The position numbers and the translations under genes are program-made. Below the pieces are notes generated by a model. That model was given only the letters and a program-made list of their open reading frames with translations. It did not search any database and was not told the DNA's origin. This document shows positions 1-6,821 of a stretch of DNA of 10,241 nt, piece by piece (within the stretch, counting starts at the first letter, position 1; every line of letters starts with the position of its first letter). Where the stretch lies: positions 1-10,241 of the forward strand of contig JAQULV010000017.1 in NCBI GenBank assembly GCA_028718405.1, given 5' to 3'. Source of the DNA: Smithellaceae bacterium (GTDB taxonomy: Bacteria > Desulfobacterota > Syntrophia > Syntrophales > JAQULV01).

Positions 1-1050
<1,050 letters not shown>

Positions 1051-1073
1051 TCAAATACTTTTGTATAACAGAA

Positions 1074-2657
1074 TCACATCTCCAGTTGCGTGACCGATAT
1101 TACGTTGGGAAGGTTCCGCAGCTTTTCGAGTACTTCCTCGGAGATGAGATCGTCGGTGCTGAGCACCACCATTGCCTTCTTGTCGATGAGTTCGCGACTC
1201 AGATGGAGTCTCGCGATGTTGACGCCGCTCGTACCCAGCGTGGTGCCAATATTTCCTATAACGCCGGGCCGATCGTGATTGTAAAGGACAATCATATGGC
1301 CTTCCGGGATCACGTCGAGGGTGAACTTGTTGACCATGACGATCCTGGGATCGTGACGGCCGAAGATAGCGCCGGAGGCGCAATGAGTCTCCTTGGAAGT
1401 CTTGATGGTCAGCTTGATCATGCTCGTGTAATCCTTGACCTCGCTGCTTCTCGACTCCACGACGCTGATACCGCGCTCCTTGGCGACGAGCGGCGCATTG
1501 ATGAAATTGATGCTCTCGTTCAGGATCGGCGTCAGCAGGCCCTTGATAACTGATATCGTAATGGGTGCTACGTTGTAATTGAGGATCTCACCGCTGTACT
1601 CGATCTTGACTTCTTTGATCGCTCCCGTTACGAGCTGGGCCTCAAACTTGCCTAACGCTTCCGCCAAGGCGAGGTAAGGCTGAATCACGGTGAGCAGCTC
1701 GGCACTTACAGACGGGAAGTTCAAGGCGTTCTTGATCTCGCCTTTGGTCAGGTAGTCCGCGATCTGCTCCGCGATGGCGATGGCCACGTTGACCTGGGCC
1801 TCGTCGGTGGAGGCGCCCAGATGGGGCGTGCAGACGACGTTGTCCAGGGCAATGAGTTCCTTGTTCTTCGTGGGCTCCTCGGCGAAGACGTCCAGCGCCG
1901 CCCCCGCAACCTTGCCGGAGACGATCGCGTCATGGAGATCGCCCTCATCGATGATGCCGCCTCGGGCGCAGTTGATGATGTACACACCTTTCTTCATCTT
2001 ACCCAAGGCCGCCTTGTTGATGATGTTTTTCGTTTCCTTTGTAAGCGGTGTATGGATGGAGATGAAATCGGAGGTTTTGAGAAGTTTATCCAGCGTCACG
2101 AGCGTGATCCCCATCTTCTCGGCCGCTTCGGGTGAAATAAAGGGGTCGTAAGCGATGACGTTCATCCGGAGTCCCTGGGCGCGTTCGGCGACGATTGTCC
2201 CTACCCGGCCGATGCCCACGATGCCGAGCGTCTTATTGCAGACCTCTGAACCCATGAACTTGCTCTTTTCCCATTTGCCGGCCTTCATGGATGCGGTAGC
2301 CTGAGGGATCTTCCTCGCCAGGGCCATCATCATGGCGATGGCGTGCTCTCCGGTGGTAATGGTGTTGCCGCCGGGAGTGTTCATGACGACAATGCCCCGT
2401 TTGCTGGCCGCTTCGAGGTCGACGTTGTCGAGACCGATGCCGGCGCGACCGATGACCTTGAGGTTGGCGGCGTGATCAATGATCTCCTTGGTGACCTTCG
2501 TGGCGCTACGGATCGCGAGCCCGTCGTAGTCCTTGATCACGCCCTTCAATTCATCGGGGGTAAGGTTGGTCATCACGTCCACCTTGAGCCCCTTGGTGTT
2601 CTTGAATATCTCAATGCCCTCCTGGGAGAGGCTGTCGCTTACAAGTACTCTTTTCAT
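1074..2657 (-). CDS. serA: D-3-phosphoglycerate dehydrogenase (SerA), long form with ACT domain
   Basis: Oxidises 3-phosphoglycerate to 3-phosphohydroxypyruvate with NAD+, the first step of phosphorylated serine synthesis. The 527-residue length is typical of the long (type 1) form. Domains in order: substrate and Rossmann cofactor domains (about 1-310) with GIVGIGRVG at 145-153, catalytic Arg232 (NCARGG), Glu261 (DVFAEEP) and His279 (TPHLGAS); an intervening allosteric substrate-binding domain (about 320-450); and a C-terminal ACT domain (about 454-527, HDRPGVIGNIG at 461-471), which in this family commonly mediates serine feedback. AAGGAG lies at 2667-2672, 9 bases before the ATG, so the start is well supported. 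It follows serC by only 16 bases, so the two genes that supply consecutive steps are co-transcribed. Nothing is missing from the active site. Confidence 0.97.
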   Translation of the reverse strand: MKRVLVSDSLSQEGIEIFKNTKGLKVDVMTNLTPDELKGVIKDYDGLAIRSATKVTKEIIDHAANLKVIGRAGIGLDNVDLEAASKRGIVVMNTPGGNTITTGEHAIAMMMALARKIPQATASMKAGKWEKSKFMGSEVCNKTLGIVGIGRVGTIVAERAQGLRMNVIAYDPFISPEAAEKMGITLVTLDKLLKTSDFISIHTPLTKETKNIINKAALGKMKKGVYIINCARGGIIDEGDLHDAIVSGKVAGAALDVFAEEPTKNKELIALDNVVCTPHLGASTDEAQVNVAIAIAEQIADYLTKGEIKNALNFPSVSAELLTVIQPYLALAEALGKFEAQLVTGAIKEVKIEYSGEILNYNVAPITISVIKGLLTPILNESINFINAPLVAKERGISVVESRSSEVKDYTSMIKLTIKTSKETHCASGAIFGRHDPRIVMVNKFTLDVIPEGHMIVLYNHDRPGVIGNIGTTLGTSGVNIARLHLSRELIDKKAMVVLSTDDLISEEVLEKLRNLPNVISVTQLEM

Positions 2658-2673
2658 CTGCTTCGGCTCCTTG

Positions 2674-3801
2674 CTAGATTTCGGCGATCTTGCGCGTGTA
2701 GATATCTTCCAGCGCTCCGATGGCGGTCTTGATATCGGTGGGCTCGATGGTGGGACCGCACCAGAACCGGAAGCCCGGAGGGGCGTCCTTATAAGAGCTC
2801 ACGTCATGAGCCAGGTTATTCTTGCTGAGCTCCGAGGCGATGGCTTTGAGGAACTTCGCCTGCTCTTCCCTGGGAAGGGCGCTGAGCTTGGGATTCTTCA
2901 CCATGAGACAAACGGACGTATTGGAGCTGATCTCCTTGGAGGCGGCGAGGAATTCGACCCAGGTGGTTTTGGCGACCCAATCCTCAACGACCTTCAGATT
3001 GTCAAGACTCCTTGCGATTAGGCCTTTGAGGCCGAAGGAAGAGGCCCAGGCCAAGGCATCCAGGTAGTCCTCGACGCAGAGCATGGAGGGCGTATTGATC
3101 ACGTCGCCCTCAAAGATAGCGCCGTTAATCTTGCCGCCTTTCTTCATCCGGAAGATCTTGGGCATGGGCCAGGGCGGCTCGTAGGACTCCAGCCGCGTCA
3201 CCGCGCGAGGAGAGAGTACGAGCATCCCGTGTGCCGCTTCGCCGCCCAGGCACTTCTGCCAAGAGAAAGTGAGGACGTCGATTTTGGACCAGTCGATTTC
3301 CATGGCGAAGGCCGCGCTTGTGGCGTCGCAGAGGGCGAGTCCCTCGCGGTCCGCCGGGATCCAATCCCAGTTCGGAACCTTTACGCCCGAAGTCGTACCG
3401 TTCGCTACAAAGACCACATCACCCTTCCAGTCCACGGCCGCAAGATCGGGGATCTGGCCGTAGTCGGCCTTCATGATGGTCGGATTCAGTTTTAACTGCT
3501 TGGCCACGTCAGTCGCCCAGCCGTCGGAGAAACTTTCCCAGACCAGCACTGTCACCGGTTTTGGCCCCAGAAGGCTCCACATGGCGGCTTCGAAGGCCCC
3601 GGTATCGGAGGCCGGCATGATACCCACGAGATAGTCGTCGGGGATACCGAGAATCTCTTTCGTCTCGGCCATGGCCTTGATGATCTTTCCCTTCCCTAGC
3701 GCGGAACGATGCGAGCGGCCCACCGGGGCGTCTTTCAGGGCGCCGAAGTTCCAGGCGGGTCTTTTGCTGCAGGGGCCGGAACTGAAATTCGGATTGTGCA
3801 T
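2674..3801 (-). CDS. serC: Phosphoserine aminotransferase (SerC)
   Basis: PLP enzyme converting 3-phosphohydroxypyruvate plus glutamate to phosphoserine plus 2-oxoglutarate, the second step of serine synthesis. The 375 residues show the class V aminotransferase fold pattern: NGTTSGV at 134-140, CDATSA around 158-163, and [10 protein letters not shown] with the Schiff-base lysine at Lys183. The start [14 protein letters not shown] and the wording of the NTPSML and SNTSVCL stretches match, from memory, the alphaproteobacterial/Methanosarcina-type SerC subfamily rather than the E. coli type. The ATG at 3799-3801 is preferred over the in-frame ATG 39 bases upstream (3838-3840). AAGGAG lies 10 bases before 3801, the upstream extension overlaps this ribosome site, and it would begin next to the predicted transcription start. 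It is the first gene of the serC-serA-purA operon. Confidence 0.94.
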   Translation of the reverse strand: MHNPNFSSGPCSKRPAWNFGALKDAPVGRSHRSALGKGKIIKAMAETKEILGIPDDYLVGIMPASDTGAFEAAMWSLLGPKPVTVLVWESFSDGWATDVAKQLKLNPTIMKADYGQIPDLAAVDWKGDVVFVANGTTSGVKVPNWDWIPADREGLALCDATSAAFAMEIDWSKIDVLTFSWQKCLGGEAAHGMLVLSPRAVTRLESYEPPWPMPKIFRMKKGGKINGAIFEGDVINTPSMLCVEDYLDALAWASSFGLKGLIARSLDNLKVVEDWVAKTTWVEFLAASKEISSNTSVCLMVKNPKLSALPREEQAKFLKAIASELSKNNLAHDVSSYKDAPPGFRFWCGPTIEPTDIKTAIGALEDIYTRKIAEI

Positions 3802-3811
3802 AGCTTCGATA

Positions 3812-3817
3812 CTCCTT
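3812..3817 (-). promoter_or_regulatory. Ribosome binding site deciding the serC start
   Basis: Read on the minus strand this is AAGGAG, 10 bases before the ATG at 3801. It falls inside the coding frame of the longer alternative serC start at 3840, which argues that the shorter protein is the real one. Confidence 0.8.
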
Positions 3818-3840
3818 AAAGATTTAAAAAAAAGCGCCAA

Positions 3841-3869
3841 AATATATCAGCTATGAATTCATTACTCAA
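3841..3869 (-). promoter_or_regulatory. Predicted sigma70-type promoter of serC-serA-purA
   Basis: On the minus strand, TTGAGT (3864-3869, 4 of 6 to consensus) is followed by a 17-base spacer and TATATT (3841-3846, 5 of 6). Transcription would start near 3834, giving a leader of about 33 bases that contains the serC ribosome site. This is a sequence match only, but spacing and position fit the serC start. No obvious operator is seen. Confidence 0.6.
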
Positions 3870-3892
3870 GATATTTTGGGGACCTTTTTATA

Positions 3893-3921
3893 TTGACGCT
3901 TCCCGGGAAAAAACATATGTA
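3893..3921 (+). promoter_or_regulatory. Predicted sigma70-type promoter of radA
   Basis: TTGACG (3893-3898, 5 of 6) is followed by 17 bases and TATGTA (3916-3921, only 3 of 6). Transcription would start near 3928, about 20 bases before the TTG start of radA. The -35 is good and the -10 weak. The site lies back to back with the serC promoter, whose -35 ends 24 bases away, so the two could interfere. Confidence 0.45.
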
Positions 3922-3934
3922 TTACGGCAAATTC

Positions 3935-3942
3935 GGAGAGGA
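3935..3942 (+). promoter_or_regulatory. Ribosome binding site supporting a TTG start for radA
   Basis: GGAGAGGA lies 6 bases before TTG at 3949-3951. The nearest in-frame ATG (3853) has no comparable site and lies upstream of the predicted radA promoter. Confidence 0.7.
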
Positions 3943-3948
3943 TGCCCG

Positions 3949-5316
3949 TTGAAAAAGATCAAGACTACCTTCTTCTGCCAGGGTTGCGGCTACCAATCGC
4001 CCAAGTGGCTGGGCAAGTGCCCTTCCTGCAATGGGTGGAACACCTTCGTGGAGGAAGAGATAAGGGACACGGATGCCTCCGCAGCCGGCGAGCTTCGTTT
4101 CAGCGAAGCGGCGCAATCCATCGATGCCATCGTCGTCGATGAAGGCCAGAGGCTCGTGACCGGTATCGCCGAGATTGACCGCGTCCTGGGCGGCGGTATC
4201 GTGAGCGGCTCTGCCGTGCTCGTGGGCGGCGATCCAGGGATCGGAAAATCGACGCTCCTGCTCCAGGTGATGCAAAGGCTCGCCAGCCAAGGACGTAAGG
4301 TCCTTTACGTGTCGGGTGAGGAGTCGGCCAAGCAGATCAAGCTGCGGGGCAAGCGCCTGGGCGCGTCATCTCCCGATCTCCTGATCCTCGTCGAGATATC
4401 TTTAGAAAGCATCCTGCAACAGATCACAGAACTGAAACCGGACGCGGTGGTGATCGATTCGATCCAAACCGTCTATTCCTCCGCCCTGTCTTCGGCGCCG
4501 GGCAGCGTGGGGCAGGTGCGGGAGGCCGCGGAGCGGTTGATCCTTACGGCAAAGAAATCGGGCATTCCCGTATTCCTGGTCGGCCACGTGACGAAGGATG
4601 GGTCCATCGCCGGCCCCAAAGTCTTGGAGCACATGGTCGATACCGTTCTCTACTTCGAAGGCGACTCCGGCCACGCCTACCGGATCATCCGGGGGATGAA
4701 GAACCGCTATGGCCCCACCAACGAAATCGGCGTCTTCGAAATGCACGACACGGGACTTACGGAGGTCTCCAATCCCTCGGCGCTTTTTCTCTCCGAGCGC
4801 CCCCAAGGCGCCGCTGGCTCCGTCGTCGTTCCCAGCGTGGAAGGAACCCGGCCGATCCTCGTCGAGATCCAGTCGTTGGTCAGTCCGACGAACTTCGGCA
4901 TGCCCAGGCGCACGGCCATCGGCGTGGATGGCAACAGGGTCTCTCTGCTCGTCGCCGTGATGGACAAGGTCTGCGGCCTCCATTTGGGTAACCACGATAT
5001 CTTTCTCAATGTGGCGGGAGGGATCAAGGTGGAGGAGCCGGCGATCGATCTGGGAATCGTCTCTTCGCTGGCGTCAAGCTTTCTCGATCGGCCGATCGAT
5101 GCGGGTACCGTCTGTTTCGGCGAGGTAGGACTCACCGGCGAGGTTCGGGGGATATCCCAGATGGAAGTCCGAATCAAAGAGGCGGCACGCATGGGTTTCA
5201 ACCGCTGCATTATTCCCAAGACCTCCACCCGCGAGGTTCATCTGGGCGACGCGTCAAACAATATCAAACTCATCAAGATTAAGAGTCTGCGGGAACTTCT
5301 CGATCATCTCTTTTGA
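3949..5316 (+). CDS. radA: DNA repair protein RadA (Sms), RecA/Lon-like ATPase
   Basis: Cytoplasmic ATPase that helps RecA-dependent recombination and processes branched DNA intermediates. From the TTG at 3949 the protein is 455 residues, the usual RadA length. Seen in order: an N-terminal C4 zinc finger (Cys10, Cys13, Cys24, Cys27), Walker A GGDPGIGKS at 93-101, a Walker B-like AVVIDSIQT stretch near 166-174, the RadA-specific KNRYG motif at 251-255 (usually KNRFG, a conservative change), and a C-terminal Lon-protease-like domain from about 290 (VEGTRPILVEIQ). The TTG start is chosen because it has a good ribosome site, gives the normal N-terminus just before the zinc finger, and fits the predicted promoter. 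The alternative ATG at 3853 would add 32 residues of no recognisable family content. Transcribed divergently from serC; ends 25 bases before the stop of a convergent gene. Confidence 0.95.
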   Translation: MKKIKTTFFCQGCGYQSPKWLGKCPSCNGWNTFVEEEIRDTDASAAGELRFSEAAQSIDAIVVDEGQRLVTGIAEIDRVLGGGIVSGSAVLVGGDPGIGKSTLLLQVMQRLASQGRKVLYVSGEESAKQIKLRGKRLGASSPDLLILVEISLESILQQITELKPDAVVIDSIQTVYSSALSSAPGSVGQVREAAERLILTAKKSGIPVFLVGHVTKDGSIAGPKVLEHMVDTVLYFEGDSGHAYRIIRGMKNRYGPTNEIGVFEMHDTGLTEVSNPSALFLSERPQGAAGSVVVPSVEGTRPILVEIQSLVSPTNFGMPRRTAIGVDGNRVSLLVAVMDKVCGLHLGNHDIFLNVAGGIKVEEPAIDLGIVSSLASSFLDRPIDAGTVCFGEVGLTGEVRGISQMEVRIKEAARMGFNRCIIPKTSTREVHLGDASNNIKLIKIKSLRELLDHLF

Positions 5317-5341
5317 AGAAGCATTCGCCTTCGTAGGACTC

Positions 5342-6430
5342 TCAGCGCTGGGTAATCTTGAGCATGTGGAAGGCGACCTTCTGTTGGCGTGAAACGCAGA
5401 CGCCTACGACCTTCAAGGGTATCGAGCCGTGAATGGTCGTGAGAAAAGTGCCGTTTACATGATAGCTGAGAGAGGACCCTCTGACTTCTACCTTCTGAGT
5501 GTTCTCCACGTACTTACCGTCACTCACCTTGGCGGTGCCGGCGCGCCACGGCATGGCGTCGTCGCGGGGGATATCGTCTTCGGTCACCCAGATTACCGAC
5601 TGGCCGTTTCCCGAGACACCAAAGACGTAATAAGTATTCCGATCCCGGCCCAGTATCAATCCGTAGGCGGAGTCGGTTACACCGCTTTGCCAAGAACTCG
5701 TCAACTCCACATCGAAATTGTCCGGCAGATCAGCGGGCAAGTCGATCACCTCCAGAGACTTCTTTTCATTCTTTGTCTCCATGAAGTAGCGACCGTCGCG
5801 GAAATAGGTGTCGTAGTAAGGCTGGTTCTCGTAGACTGGCCAACCATTCTTGGCCGAGGAGAAGTTGTCGAAGAAAAGGATCTTTCCATATGTATCAATT
5901 GGCTTAGGGGGACTGTAAGTTCCGTATGTCTCTTTACCGGATTTGACGGTGCTGCGATTCGTCTGAAAGAGGGAATCGATAAGGTTGCGCGTCATATCGG
6001 TGAGCATGTTGAGGTCGGTCCCGGTAACATTCTTCCCCAGGGTCGCCTCTCCCGTCTTTAAATCGATCATCCGTGCGTTTATCGTGTAGGCATTGCCCAG
6101 TTTTACAACTGAGCCGATGATGATGAGATCGGCGCCGAGGAGTTTTCCGATCTCGGTGGCGCTCCTCTCGTCAATGATGCCCGATTTCTGGAAACTTTGT
6201 TCGGAGATGACCCTGTTGATTTGGGAACGCTCCACCACGCGGTACTTTCCCGTGTCGATCAACTCCGTCCTCATGATTTCGGCTACGGCCCGGCCCAGAT
6301 AGTCCTCGGTACCGATTGTTTCAAAATCGATAACAGCCACCGTCGCTTTGGTCTCCGCTCCCAGTACCGAAGAGCCGGAAAGGATAAATGACAGCAGAAA
6401 AAAGATGATCGCGAGACGTTGTTTTTTCAT
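5342..6430 (-). CDS. Exported CsgG/FlgO-like protein with C-terminal beta-sandwich-like domain
   Basis: Specific function unknown. The 362-residue product begins with a clear signal peptide (MKK, hydrophobic 6-19, likely cleavage after SSVLGA near 25) and no lipobox, so it is probably periplasmic. Residues about 28-155 match the CsgG/FlgO-like pattern: VAVIDFE at 31-37, YRVVERSQINRVISEQ at 63-78, then IGKLLGADLIIIGSV and a RMIDLKTGE strand. Proteins of this type are linked to secretion pores or envelope structures. After a Ser/Thr/Pro linker (about 158-182), residues 183-362 (FFDNFSSAKNGW onward) are beta-rich and resemble concanavalin-like or DUF1080-like sandwich domains; this is pattern impression only. 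The ATG at 6430 is chosen because GGGAG lies 5 bases upstream at 6436-6440 and it starts the signal peptide; a start 10 codons earlier lacks both. Single gene, convergent with radA; no promoter is convincing upstream. Confidence 0.8.
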   Translation of the reverse strand: MKKQRLAIIFFLLSFILSGSSVLGAETKATVAVIDFETIGTEDYLGRAVAEIMRTELIDTGKYRVVERSQINRVISEQSFQKSGIIDERSATEIGKLLGADLIIIGSVVKLGNAYTINARMIDLKTGEATLGKNVTGTDLNMLTDMTRNLIDSLFQTNRSTVKSGKETYGTYSPPKPIDTYGKILFFDNFSSAKNGWPVYENQPYYDTYFRDGRYFMETKNEKKSLEVIDLPADLPDNFDVELTSSWQSGVTDSAYGLILGRDRNTYYVFGVSGNGQSVIWVTEDDIPRDDAMPWRAGTAKVSDGKYVENTQKVEVRGSSLSYHVNGTFLTTIHGSIPLKVVGVCVSRQQKVAFHMLKITQR

Positions 6431-6489
6431 GGATACTCCCGTTACTAAAACCTTACACACGAACTTCCCTCGTTTCTTCTCGGGGTACG

Positions 6490-6522
6490 TTGCCTAGATA
6501 GAACTATCAATGAGAGAGGCAA
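6490..6522. repeat. Nested inverted repeat, candidate operator
   Basis: An inner perfect palindrome GATAG-AA-CTATC (6497-6508) is enclosed, asymmetrically, by TTGCCT (6490-6495) and AGGCAA (6517-6522). It lies 60-92 bases upstream of the CsgG-like gene start and about 80 bases upstream of the plus-strand promoter. A regulator site is possible. There is no T-run to suggest a terminator. Confidence 0.4.
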
Positions 6523-6600
6523 TATTCAAGGATTATTTGCAGACGTCATCAAACGACATCTCTTTGCTCCGTCAGGGCGGAAAGCCGCGGCATTCTTTCG

Positions 6601-6629
6601 TTGACATAGCCAGGCCCGTTTTCTATACT
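6601..6629 (+). promoter_or_regulatory. Near-consensus sigma70-type promoter upstream of the cytochrome operon
   Basis: A perfect TTGACA (6601-6606), a 17-base spacer and TATACT (6624-6629, 5 of 6) make this the best promoter match in the window. Transcription would begin near 6636, leaving a leader of about 185 bases before the cytochrome ATG at 6822. No closer promoter of similar quality is seen, so it is the likely driver of the octaheme-rhodanese-cytochrome operon. It could instead make a short RNA. Confidence 0.65.
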
Positions 6630-6689
6630 GAGTATGCAGTTGTCGATTTGTTGTCCCATCAGGAAATCAGTAGATCCATTTAACGGGCC
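6613..6689. repeat. 8-base inverted repeat around the promoter
   Basis: GGCCCGTT (6613-6620) lies in the promoter spacer and its exact complement AACGGGCC at 6682-6689, with 61 bases between them. The second arm is part of a palindrome, CGGGCCCG (6684-6691). A pair of regulator half-sites or chance are both possible. The left arm is upstream of the predicted transcript, so it would not form an RNA hairpin there. Confidence 0.25.
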
Positions 6690-6750
6690 CGTCAGCAGGT
6701 AAAACAGCAAAGCGTAGGTTGAAAATCTCATCGTGCAGAGAAGATCTTCA

Positions 6751-6782
6751 GGCCGCGAGGCCGCTATCTCTTTCACAGCGGC
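6751..6782 (+). other. Overlapping hairpins in the predicted cytochrome leader
   Basis: GGCC-GCGA-GGCC (6751-6762) can fold as a 4-base-pair stem with a GNRA tetraloop. GCCGCT (6760-6765) can instead pair with AGCGGC (6777-6782) across an 11-base loop. The two stems share 6760-6762, so they compete. No T-run follows, so this is not a standard terminator. It ends 39 bases before the cytochrome ATG. Confidence 0.3.
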
Positions 6783-6821
6783 TGCATCTATGATGCCGGT
6801 TCATCAAGAAACGATGAAACG

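Larger units (their letters stand above)
6431..6821. other. Intergenic region without a convincing gene, between divergent genes
   Basis: About 390 bases separating the minus-strand CsgG-like gene from the plus-strand cytochrome operon. No tRNA or rRNA is seen. It contains a nested inverted repeat (6490-6522), a strong plus-strand promoter match (6601-6629), an 8-base inverted repeat spanning that promoter and downstream DNA (6613-6689), and hairpins (6751-6782) near the cytochrome start. A minus-strand frame of 75 codons (6549-6776) starts at GTG without a ribosome site and matches nothing I recognise. Confidence 0.7.

Noticed and set aside
3838..3840. Upstream ATG giving a 388-residue SerC
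   Set aside because: The extra 13 residues are encoded by the leader and ribosome site of the shorter gene, and the start lies next to the predicted transcription start.
4402..4995. Minus-strand open frame of 197 codons inside radA
   Set aside because: It is opposite the conserved RadA ATPase and Lon-like regions, has an unusual composition and no ribosome site worth noting.
5317..5385. Possible terminator between the convergent radA and CsgG-like genes
   Set aside because: Only short stems are found (for example GAAGG-CGA-CCTTC, inside the CsgG-like gene) with no T-run, so no terminator is called.
6549..6776. Minus-strand 75-codon frame in the intergenic region, with a hydrophobic N-terminal stretch
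   Set aside because: The start is GTG without a ribosome site, an inner ATG (6731) also lacks one, and it lies across the strong plus-strand promoter. A decayed gene cannot be excluded but there is no support.
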